Source of the DNA: Alcanivorax quisquiliarum
GTDB lineage: Bacteria; Pseudomonadota; Gammaproteobacteria; Pseudomonadales; Alcanivoracaceae
Length of the DNA: 64,000 bases
Direction: 5' to 3'
NCBI RefSeq assembly: GCF_023051175.1
Contig: NZ_JALKII010000002.1
Location: 124,001-188,000, forward strand
Part shown: positions 34,463 through 42,080 of the stretch, piece by piece
Position numbering within the stretch: the stretch's first letter is position 1
Layout: each line of letters starts with the position of its first letter
The notes under the pieces: model-generated
Database searches by the model: none
What the model saw: the letters and a program-made list of their open reading frames with translations, nothing else
What the model was told of the DNA's origin: nothing
Program-made: the position numbers and the translations under genes

Positions 34463-35815
34463 ATGAGTAGTAACAGCGAGATCATGGCACGGGATCTGAG
34501 TGTGCTCTGGCACCCTTGCACACAGATGAAAGATCACGAACAACTGCCGCTGATTCCGATTCGCCGTGGCAGCGGCGTCTGGCTGGAAGATTTCGACGGC
34601 AACCGCTATATCGACGCGATCAGCTCCTGGTGGGTGAATATCCTCGGCCACTGCAACCCTCGCATCAATCAGGCCGTGCACGACCAGCTCGACAAACTGG
34701 AGCATGTGATTCTCGCCGGCTTTTCCCACGAGCCGGTGGTAGCGCTGTCCGAGCGGCTGGTCGCGCTGACGCCGCCAGGTCTGGATCGGGTTTTCCTTGC
34801 CGACAACGGCTCGTCCGGGATCGAAGTGACGCTGAAGATGAGCTTTCACTACTGGCAGAACAAGGGCCGCCCGAAGAAGCAGCGTTTTGTCACCTTGGGC
34901 AACAGCTATCACGGCGAAACCCTTGCAGCCCTCGCGGTGGGCGATGTCGCGCTGTACAAATCCACCTACAAGCCGTTGCTGATGGATGTCTTCACCGCGC
35001 CCAGCCCCGATTGCTACCACCGCGAGGCCGGCGAATCGTGGGAGGATTTTTCCCGCCGCCAGTTTCTGGAAATGAAAAAAATACTCGCCGAGCACCATGA
35101 GGAGATATGCGGCGTGATCGTGGAGCCGTTGGTGCAGTGCGCAGGCGGTATGCGCATGTATCACCCGGTTTACCTCAAACTGCTGCGCGAAGCCTGTGAC
35201 AAATATCAGGTACATCTTATTGCCGATGAAATTGCCGTTGGCTTTGGCCGTACCGGCACACTCTTTGCCTGCGAGCAGGCGGGTATCACACCAGATTTCA
35301 TGGCGCTGTCGAAAGCGCTCACAGGCGGCTACCTGCCGCTATGTGCCGTGCTCACCAGTAATGAGATCTACGACGCCTTTTATGATGATTACCAGACCTT
35401 GCGGGCCTTTCTGCACTCTCACAGTTTTACCGGCAACCCGCTGGCCTGTGCCGCCGCGATCGCGACGCTGGATATCATCGAATCCGACAACCTGATAGAA
35501 AAGAATCGCGCTCTTTCCACGCATATGGCGCAGGCACTTGAGCGCTTCAAGGATCACCCCCATGTAGCCGAAGTGCGCCAGACCGGGATGATCGCTGCGG
35601 TGGAAATGGTGCGCGACAAGGCCAGCCGCGAACCCTACGACTGGCGCGAGCGACGCGGCATGCGCGTGTATGAGCACGCATTGAAAAATCAGGCGCTGTT
35701 GCGGCCGCTAGGTAATGTCACTTATTTTATGCCGCCCTATATCATTACGCCCGAGCAGATTGACCATCTTGCGGAGGTGGCCTGGCAGGGCATCAACCTC
35801 GCCACGCAAGATTAG
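34463..35815 (+). CDS. bioA: Adenosylmethionine-8-amino-7-oxononanoate aminotransferase
   Basis: A PLP enzyme of biotin synthesis that converts KAPA to DAPA using SAM as amino donor. The 450-residue protein has the BioA-specific LWHPCTQMKDHE near the N-terminus, SSWWVNILGHCNP, the substrate region NSYHGETLAAL, LIADEIAVGFGRTGTLFACE (PLP Asp) and the Schiff-base Lys in MALSKALTGGYLPL. The length and the CTQM motif separate it from other class III aminotransferases. The ATG has GGAG upstream. rsmE follows 132 bp later, the same pairing as in Pseudomonas. Confidence 0.95.
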   Translation: MSSNSEIMARDLSVLWHPCTQMKDHEQLPLIPIRRGSGVWLEDFDGNRYIDAISSWWVNILGHCNPRINQAVHDQLDKLEHVILAGFSHEPVVALSERLVALTPPGLDRVFLADNGSSGIEVTLKMSFHYWQNKGRPKKQRFVTLGNSYHGETLAALAVGDVALYKSTYKPLLMDVFTAPSPDCYHREAGESWEDFSRRQFLEMKKILAEHHEEICGVIVEPLVQCAGGMRMYHPVYLKLLREACDKYQVHLIADEIAVGFGRTGTLFACEQAGITPDFMALSKALTGGYLPLCAVLTSNEIYDAFYDDYQTLRAFLHSHSFTGNPLACAAAIATLDIIESDNLIEKNRALSTHMAQALERFKDHPHVAEVRQTGMIAAVEMVRDKASREPYDWRERRGMRVYEHALKNQALLRPLGNVTYFMPPYIITPEQIDHLAEVAWQGINLATQD

Positions 35816-35947
35816 AACAGAGCCATGGTACGCAGGGCTGCCGACACCGTGAGCGCCGTGGAAATCTCTGAAGAAAGGCTCGGGAAAGTGTAAGAAAAGC
35901 CCGAGAAAAGTCATAGCTCTAAAAACAGTAGACGAACCAGGAGTCCC

Positions 35948-36667
35948 ATGCGCCGCTTCTTTGATCCACAGCTTTTTACTAAAGGGCAGCCCGCCACGCT
36001 CGGTGAAGACGCCAGCCACCATATCAGCCGCGTGCTGCGCATGAAGGAAGGCGATCAGCTACAGGTTTTCAATGGCGAGGGTGGCGCCTGGCAGGCACAG
36101 ATAACGGCTTTGAGCCGCAAGGCGGTGACTGTTTTACCCGCATCATTTGACTCGGAAAACCGCCTCCCGCCACGCCCGGTAACGGTGGCGCTGCCGCTGA
36201 TCAAGGGTGAGCGCATGGATTATGCGTTGCAGAAAGCCACCGAGCTGGGCGCTCACCAGTTTCAGCTGTTGAATACGGAGCGCACCGATGTGCGCCTTGA
36301 TGGCGAAAGGCTGGAAAAGAAACTGCGGCATTGGCAACAGGTCGTGATCAGTGCCTGCGAACAGTGCGGCATGAATCTTGTGCCCATCGTGCTGGCGCCG
36401 CAACCTTTGGCGGACTGGCTGCCAACCGCTGATGCCGGTCTGAAGCTGATCGCGCATCCGGGCGAGAACCCCTTACCCGCCGACGCTTGCCATGGTGTTG
36501 CCGATATCATCCTGCTCACGGGGCCGGAAGGCGGTTTTTCCGAAGCGGAGATCAGCGCCGCAACGGAGCAAGGGTTCGTCAGTTTTGCACTGGGCAACCG
36601 CATACTGCGTGCCGAAACCGCACCGGTGGCGTTGCTCGCAGCGCTATGGGCACGGATATCGTCGTAA
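35948..36667 (+). CDS. rsmE: 16S rRNA (uracil-1498-N3)-methyltransferase
   Basis: Methylates U1498 of 16S rRNA with SAM. The 239-residue SPOUT-fold enzyme has the N-terminal PUA-like part with ASHHISRVLRMKEGDQ, the middle RMDYALQKATELGAHQFQ, and the trefoil-knot C-terminus LLTGPEGGFSEAEI followed by LGNRILRAETAPVALLA. All are standard RsmE motifs. The gene follows bioA on the same strand and is followed by a copy of the dispersed repeat. Confidence 0.95.
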   Translation: MRRFFDPQLFTKGQPATLGEDASHHISRVLRMKEGDQLQVFNGEGGAWQAQITALSRKAVTVLPASFDSENRLPPRPVTVALPLIKGERMDYALQKATELGAHQFQLLNTERTDVRLDGERLEKKLRHWQQVVISACEQCGMNLVPIVLAPQPLADWLPTADAGLKLIAHPGENPLPADACHGVADIILLTGPEGGFSEAEISAATEQGFVSFALGNRILRAETAPVALLAALWARISS

Positions 36668-36673
36668 CAAAAA

Positions 36674-36721
36674 GGTTCATCGCTGTAGCCGGGGAAGGCG
36701 GCACGGAATCGATGATGAACC
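36674..36721 (+). repeat. Full 48-bp GGTTCAT palindromic repeat, copy B
   Basis: Arms GGTTCATCG and GATGATGAACC flank a centre with GCCGGGGAAGGCGGCACGG, closely matching copy A. It begins 6 bp after the rsmE stop. A GC-rich hairpin (AAGGGCGCG / CGCGCCCTT, 36727-36754) follows and may end rsmE transcription. Confidence 0.85.
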
Positions 36722-36852
36722 AGAACAAGGGCGCGGAGCTGCGCCCGCGCCCTTGGGCGCCCATAAGCAACACTAATTGACTCGCATCGCCCCGCTGGTT
36801 TTGCCAGTTGTGCTGCGCCCTTTCCCGATTGCGCACCGTCAGCCCGCACCGA

Positions 36853-38175
36853 TCAGAAGCGCGATTGCCAACCCAGGCTGAACGCCGCCGTGCGCGGCAC
36901 ACTGCTGCCGTCAATCTTGGTATCTTCCGTGCCCATCAACACATCCATCGTCAGCCGGTTGAACCAGGTCAGCCCGACGCTGATGCTGGAGAGCTGGCTG
37001 CCTTTCCGGTTGCTGTGGTAGCCTGCGCGCACGCCCGGCAGCCAGACACTGTCGGCCTGATACGCCGCCACTACCGAGAGCATTTGCTGTTCATCACCTG
37101 TCGGCGTACTGGCCCCGTCCAGATCGTAGCTGAAGCCCAGCAGTCCACGCCCGCTGGCAAAGCTGTAGCTGCCATCAAGGGTCGCTTGCCGTTCCAGCAC
37201 CCATTTTTCCCGCGCCTGGAGACGGCCGTCCGCAGCGAAATGATTCGCCGCCATGCAGTTGGCATATTCGGCAGAGCCGCCCGGCAGGGCTGCGCAATTG
37301 CTGCCGCCACTATTATCGAGCGCACCATAATCGAATTCAGGCTCGTTGATGTTCTTCAGTGTCAGCCCGCCACGCCAATTGTCGATCTGGTAGCTCACAC
37401 CAAGATCGACACTCGCCTGGGTGCTTTTCTTTTCATTGGTATCGTACTGATCGGAAATAATATCGCTGATATCGTCATCATCTGGGTTTGTCGCGGCGGT
37501 TTTCAGCTCGATGACCTGCTTGCTGAAGGCGCCATTGATGATATTCAGCCGTGCGCCCGCCACCAGTGACTGATTGTCGGCACGCCACATTTCACGCGCC
37601 CAACCCAGGCGCACCTGAGCCAGCCTGCCTGATTTCAGATAAAGCGAGGAGCGCGTGTCCAGCTCCTGATTGCCGGCATCGTAACTCACCGTGTCGTTCA
37701 ACACGCTGGCGCGCACTTCCGCATCCGCTTCGATGGAAACACTGAATACGCCAGCGGCAGTACGCAGGGCGATCGGCGTCAAGGGTACCTGCAGGCCTAT
37801 ATTGATTCTGGCGTAGCCGTCCCGCCCCATCAGGGCCAGCACATCGTTCATTTCATCGGCGAGCCCGATACCTTCGCCTACGCTAATGTCGTCGCGCTCC
37901 AGCGCATCCAGGATATCGTCGAGGCGGTCGAGAAAATTATCCACCTCGCCCATTTCATATCCCAGACCGAATGATCCGGCTCGCCCCATACGCAAGCGGC
38001 TTTCGTCACCCAGCACATAAATTCCTTGCGCCGGATTATTCGATACGCTGTGCAGGTTGAGGCCATGGACGTTGCTGCCGTAGCTCAGGTTTGGCCCTTT
38101 CCCTGTTTCTCCCGGCAATGCAAGCGCAGAAACTGAAACCATCATAATGGCAAGCGCCACGATCGAACGTGTCAT
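36853..38175 (-). CDS. TraF_2-like outer-membrane protein
   Basis: A 440-residue exported protein with a signal peptide (IVALAIMMVSVSALA). The body has many amphipathic strands and a terminal aromatic residue (SLGWQSRF), so it is probably an outer-membrane beta-barrel. The opening SYGSNVHGLNLHSVSNNPAQG, with Asn-Pro-Ala after a short leader, is typical of the 'conjugal transfer protein TraF' family (TraF_2), related to the FadL/PorV type. Despite that name there are no conjugation genes here, so a role in conjugation is unlikely; transport or envelope assembly is more plausible. A good promoter lies upstream, and no partner gene is adjacent. Confidence 0.7.
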   Translation of the reverse strand: MTRSIVALAIMMVSVSALALPGETGKGPNLSYGSNVHGLNLHSVSNNPAQGIYVLGDESRLRMGRAGSFGLGYEMGEVDNFLDRLDDILDALERDDISVGEGIGLADEMNDVLALMGRDGYARINIGLQVPLTPIALRTAAGVFSVSIEADAEVRASVLNDTVSYDAGNQELDTRSSLYLKSGRLAQVRLGWAREMWRADNQSLVAGARLNIINGAFSKQVIELKTAATNPDDDDISDIISDQYDTNEKKSTQASVDLGVSYQIDNWRGGLTLKNINEPEFDYGALDNSGGSNCAALPGGSAEYANCMAANHFAADGRLQAREKWVLERQATLDGSYSFASGRGLLGFSYDLDGASTPTGDEQQMLSVVAAYQADSVWLPGVRAGYHSNRKGSQLSSISVGLTWFNRLTMDVLMGTEDTKIDGSSVPRTAAFSLGWQSRF

Positions 38176-38543
38176 CGTCTTCCCCCAAAAGAATAACGTG
38201 CCCCCAAAAAAGCGACAGCAGTATAAAGGAGGAAAATTCAGATAAACAACTGATTTTCAATTAAACAGGATCAGAGGCGGCCTTGTCGTCTTCACCTCGG
38301 GCAGAGCAAAGAAAGGCAACCCCCGAATGGGGGATAACTTATATTATCTTTGCGTCGCACCTGCGAAATTTAATTATTTTTTTAATGCCCCCAAAAGCGC
38401 ACCAGGTGATATCTCAAGCACCAATAGGATTAGCCAGCCTGGGGAAAGGCTCGTGGAGGGAAACAATATACCTGCTTGTTATCCGGGTAGTGGTATCGCC
38501 CCGGTGACACCGGCATACAAAACCAGTGCCGGGGCGGTGTGGC
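38176..38543. other. Intergenic region with promoter and hairpins
   Basis: On the minus strand, TTGTTT (plus 38244-38249) and TATACT (plus 38220-38225) 18 bp apart form a promoter for the TraF_2-like gene. Further upstream, 38306-38353 folds as GCAAAG/CTTTGC around CCCCC-GAAT-GGGGG. At 38497-38536 CGCCCCGG/CCGGGGCG forms a hairpin just after the acyltransferase stop. No gene is seen. Confidence 0.55.
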
Positions 38544-39536
38544 TCAAGGCAACTGATTGATATCGAGTGTGCCATTTCGGGCGCGAGCCTCACGCAGATA
38601 AGGCACCACATCGCGCCGGTAGAATCGTCGTTTGGCACCGTGGCTATGGCGCAGGCGTTTATAAACCCAGTGATACTGTTCCGGGTAGCGGGAAATCAAC
38701 ATCGCCAGGGTATCGTTCATGGCAGCAAGGCATGCCTGTTCGTCAGCGGCATGAATGGCCTCGGGCGCGGGCTCGATATACACCTCGATATCGTTCGGCC
38801 CGTTGCGCCGATGGCAACCGACAAAAAACACATGCGGCCGGTAACGTCGGATAAGTTTGTGCGGCAGGCTGGAGGTGCGCACCGGGTGGCCGAACAGCGG
38901 CACCCAGGGGTTGTTGCCACCGTGCGGCGTATGGTCCACAAGAATGGCTACGGCTTCGCCGCGCGCCATTGCCGCAACGGCTGCCTTGATGCCCCGTGCA
39001 TCGGCACGCACCAAAGTACTGCCGGTGCTTTCACGTGCCCCGGTCACGATCCGGTTAAACGCAGAATTGCCGCTGCTCTGGTAAAACACCGTCATTGGCC
39101 CTTCGGGCCCAAGCAGCAGGTTCGGCAATTCCCAGCTGGACTGATGCAAGGTCAGCAACAGCACAGGCCGATCACTGGCGTAGGCGGCACGCAATGCCTC
39201 CATGCCACGCACTGAGCGAATGCGGCTCAATGTTTCCTGTGGCGGCCGCGTCCAGACGTGACTGAACTCCGCCAGAGTACGCCCGGTCTCTCGCAGCGCA
39301 GCGCGAGCACGACGTGCAGCCTGCCGGTAACTGAGCTGCGGGTAGCACAACAACGTATTCACCAGCACCACACGGTAAGCACCCGCAAGCGGTAGCGGCA
39401 GCCAGCTTATCAACCACGCGGCGGTCGCACCGAAGCGTGTCACCAGCCCCAATGGCAAGCTGCCGAGAAGCCGCAGTGTGATCGGCAACCAGCGCTGTCT
39501 TTCGGGCTTTTTTGGTGTGTCAGAAGTCTTCGCCAT
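38544..39536 (-). CDS. LpxL/HtrB-like lysophospholipid or lipid A acyltransferase
   Basis: A 330-residue inner-membrane acyltransferase of the late lipid A acyltransferase superfamily. It has an N-terminal membrane segment (residues about 20-55), the catalytic HxxxxE as LTLHQSSWELPNL near residue 135, and later motifs AILVDHTPHGGNNPWVPLFG (substrate loop) and PEQYHWVYKRLRH near the end. That last motif is the usual 'QWxWxHxR' position. It may add a secondary acyl chain to lipid A or act on another lipid; the exact step is not decided. It lies 21 bp downstream of the MBL-fold gene on the same strand. Confidence 0.82.
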   Translation of the reverse strand: MAKTSDTPKKPERQRWLPITLRLLGSLPLGLVTRFGATAAWLISWLPLPLAGAYRVVLVNTLLCYPQLSYRQAARRARAALRETGRTLAEFSHVWTRPPQETLSRIRSVRGMEALRAAYASDRPVLLLTLHQSSWELPNLLLGPEGPMTVFYQSSGNSAFNRIVTGARESTGSTLVRADARGIKAAVAAMARGEAVAILVDHTPHGGNNPWVPLFGHPVRTSSLPHKLIRRYRPHVFFVGCHRRNGPNDIEVYIEPAPEAIHAADEQACLAAMNDTLAMLISRYPEQYHWVYKRLRHSHGAKRRFYRRDVVPYLREARARNGTLDINQLP

Positions 39537-39557
39537 GGCGTTTTCAATCTGCAGGGT

Positions 39558-40553
39558 TCAGGAGCGGGCGAAGAAGGTTTCGCCATGCTGCATGACAATA
39601 AAGCTCGATGGCGCCAGCCCTTGCCTGGCCAGCGCGTCCCGCAGGGCAACGGGCGGTTCATCCATCGGCTCGTCGGTAAGTACAAAAGTGCCCCAGTGCA
39701 TCGCTACCGAGCGCCTGGCACCAATATCCCGATGAATCTGCACTGCCTCGGCCGGATCGACGTGAACCGGCCCCATGAACCAGCGCGGCGCATAGGCGCC
39801 GATTGGCAGCAAAGCAAGATCAATATCGGGAAACACCCGGCCTATTTCGGCAAAACAACTGCCGTAACCGGTGTCGCCCGCAAAATATAGACGAAAGCCG
39901 TTTATATCAATGACCCAGCCGCCCCAAAGCGAGCAGTTGTGATCATTGTGGCGGCGACCGCTGAAATGCTGCGCGGGCACAAAGAACGCTTCGCCGGCGG
40001 CATGGCCGGCACTTTCCCACCAGCGCCGTTCAACAACATTATGAAGGCCCCGCCGCTTAAACCACTCGGCGACGCCGTCCGGCACGTACCAGGTGATGCG
40101 CTCGCCAAAACGCTGATGCAGCGCGTCCACACTGGCACGATCCAGGTGGTCGTAGTGATTGTGGGAGATCAGCACGGTATCTATCGGTGGCAACTCGGCC
40201 ACTGTGAGCGCCGGGGGCGTGTGCCGCTTGGGGCCGAGCCACTGTAGCGGGCTGGCACGTTCGGAAAAAACCGGATCGGTGAGCAGGCTGGTCTGGCGGT
40301 ACTGAAACAAAAAACTCGAATGACCGATCCACGTCAGGCGCGGCTCGGGCGCCGGGCCTTGCAGCAATGCGTTGTCAGGAGCCTGCACCGGGAAACGTTG
40401 CCCGGGGGGAAAGCGCCCTCGCGTATCCCGCTGCCAGCGCAGAAAATCACGCCAGCCATGCGCCGGGATGCGATCAAGATTGTAGTAGCGCCCCTTGTGC
40501 AGCGTCTGCGCCTGAGCAAGCTCGGCCAGACGCTGGCGATCAACTCCGGCCAT
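39558..40553 (-). CDS. MBL-fold metal hydrolase (NAPE-PLD/UlaG-like)
   Basis: A 331-residue metallo-beta-lactamase-fold protein. The zinc motif HNHYDHLD (HxHxDH) is near residue 130, WIGHSSFLFQY precedes it, FAGDTGYG provides the bridging Asp and SVAMHWGTF the last His. The pattern and length resemble NAPE-phospholipase-D-like and UlaG-like hydrolases, so a phosphodiester lipid is a possible substrate, which would suit the lipid acyltransferase next to it. The start is uncertain: I use ATG 40553 (14-bp overlap with chpC); ATG 40583 is the alternative. Confidence 0.8.
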   Translation of the reverse strand: MAGVDRQRLAELAQAQTLHKGRYYNLDRIPAHGWRDFLRWQRDTRGRFPPGQRFPVQAPDNALLQGPAPEPRLTWIGHSSFLFQYRQTSLLTDPVFSERASPLQWLGPKRHTPPALTVAELPPIDTVLISHNHYDHLDRASVDALHQRFGERITWYVPDGVAEWFKRRGLHNVVERRWWESAGHAAGEAFFVPAQHFSGRRHNDHNCSLWGGWVIDINGFRLYFAGDTGYGSCFAEIGRVFPDIDLALLPIGAYAPRWFMGPVHVDPAEAVQIHRDIGARRSVAMHWGTFVLTDEPMDEPPVALRDALARQGLAPSSFIVMQHGETFFARS

Positions 40554-40995
40554 GAAGGCCCGCCACGGCCTGTTCGATGGCATCCAGATCGGGAATCACG
40601 GCCAGATCACCGCCCAGCTGAATATACATGGCTTCGGCCGGGCCGGTTTCTACCGGCTCCTCGATAAGATCGTCGCTGTTCACCCGCACCTGGCGCGGGA
40701 TGCCCTGCACGATAACGGCGTAGAAGCCGGTCTTGCCAGTGATACTGTTGAGTACCGCGATACGAGCCTCTTCACCGATCACCACCTGCCCGGACTCATT
40801 CAAGCGCTCGAAAGATAGCAACGGCAGATCCACATCGCGCCAGTTGAGCCAGCCCAGTAACCACTCCGAGCCATGCCCCGGCCGATCCGGCTGACGCAAC
40901 GGCAGCACCTCGGCCAGAATGATGTTCGGCAGCAGCCAGGGGCGGCCCTGCATCGGGATCAGCAGACTGGTAATTTCGGTTGGCAACTCGGCCAT
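40540..40995 (-). CDS. chpC: Chemotaxis coupling protein ChpC (CheW-like)
   Basis: A 151-residue CheW-domain protein, last of the Pil-Chp chemosensory genes. It probably couples a receptor to the ChpA kinase. The two beta-barrel halves are recognisable: ITSLLIPMQGRPWLLPNI, then WRDVDLPLLSFERL and TGFYAVIVQGIPRQVRV. Its ATG at 40995 has AGGAG five bases upstream; a GTG at 41001 is too close to that site. In Pseudomonas ChpC follows ChpB in the same way and is not needed for twitching itself. Confidence 0.88.
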   Translation of the reverse strand: MAELPTEITSLLIPMQGRPWLLPNIILAEVLPLRQPDRPGHGSEWLLGWLNWRDVDLPLLSFERLNESGQVVIGEEARIAVLNSITGKTGFYAVIVQGIPRQVRVNSDDLIEEPVETGPAEAMYIQLGGDLAVIPDLDAIEQAVAGLHGRS

Positions 40996-41060
40996 GTCCA
41001 CTCCTGCTTATCATCAATGGCCCGCCAGGCCGTGGTTGATCCGTTCAGGCAGCAAACCGC

Positions 41061-42080
41061 TCACGTAAGCGCCGCGCTGCGCAACTCCTGCCTGACACTT
41101 TCCACCAGTTGCCGTGCAAGGGCTTCCGGGCCGCCATTGAAACTGACACACCCGGTTTCCCGTGCCGCATCCGGCTGACTGCTGACCGCGCAGCTTTCCG
41201 CGGTTTGCGCCCACACCGGGGCGCCTCGGGCAGCCAGCTGCGGCACGCCGACGCTGCCGTCCACACCCATGCCGGAAAACAGAATGGCGCCCGCTCGGGC
41301 ACCAAACGTGAGGCTGATATTCTGCATCGTCTGGTCAATGGAGGGTGAATATGGCCCCTCCCAGGGTTTGCCCAGCGAGCATACGCGCCCTGTGCCGGTG
41401 AAGGTTACCGCATAATCCACCGGCGCGATCAGTACCGTACCATGGCGCAGCGCGCTGCCATCATGGCCGACCTGGCACTGAAAGCTGTTGTCGCGGCATA
41501 GCACCTTGGCCAGCGTATCCAGAAAAGCCCCGTCAATATGCTGGGCGAGAAAAAACGCGACCGGCAGCTCAGGCGGCAGGCAATCCAGAAACAGCTTCAC
41601 AGCCGCCGGGCCACCGAGCGAAGCACCGAGCACCCATACCCGCTCGGGGGCATCACCACGGGGCACCGCCTGAAATTCCGCCGGTGCCTGGATCGGCCGT
41701 GCCGGCTTGGCGCGCGCAGGCAAGGCCGCCAGCTCTTCGCGGATCATCGGCTGGCCCACCACTTCCAGCAGCTTGCCCAGCAGGCGCCGCTCCCAGCGGG
41801 GATATTCTGGCGCAATGCGTGCCGGCGCCTGAGAATCACAGAACAGGATCGGTGTGGTGGCCTGCTCCAGCAGCATGTCCAGAAATACCTGCCAGCGATC
41901 TTCCTGCGCCAGATCTACCAGCCAGGCATCCGGCTTCTGCTCCAGCCAGCCTGCCTCCAGATTGTCCGGTGCCGTCGCCAGCACAACCTCATAGCCCTGG
42001 CCGCGCACGGCAGATGCCAGCAAGTGACATTGCAGGCTGGTATCGGCAATCACACCGATGCGTGGATTACGCGGCGTCAT
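41061..42080 (-). CDS. chpB: Chemoreceptor methylesterase ChpB (CheB-like)
   Basis: Removes methyl groups from the PilJ receptor, opposing PilK. The 339-residue protein has an N-terminal receiver-like domain (IGVIADTSLQCHLLASAV; LVDLAQEDRW at the phospho-site position) and the CheB catalytic domain with Ser in VLGASLGGPAA, His in FLAQHIDGAF and Asp in FSGMGVDGSVG. The start overlaps the chpA stop by 4 bp (ATGA). The receiver acceptor site looks degenerate compared with standard CheB. Confidence 0.93.
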   Translation of the reverse strand: MTPRNPRIGVIADTSLQCHLLASAVRGQGYEVVLATAPDNLEAGWLEQKPDAWLVDLAQEDRWQVFLDMLLEQATTPILFCDSQAPARIAPEYPRWERRLLGKLLEVVGQPMIREELAALPARAKPARPIQAPAEFQAVPRGDAPERVWVLGASLGGPAAVKLFLDCLPPELPVAFFLAQHIDGAFLDTLAKVLCRDNSFQCQVGHDGSALRHGTVLIAPVDYAVTFTGTGRVCSLGKPWEGPYSPSIDQTMQNISLTFGARAGAILFSGMGVDGSVGVPQLAARGAPVWAQTAESCAVSSQPDAARETGCVSFNGGPEALARQLVESVRQELRSAALT

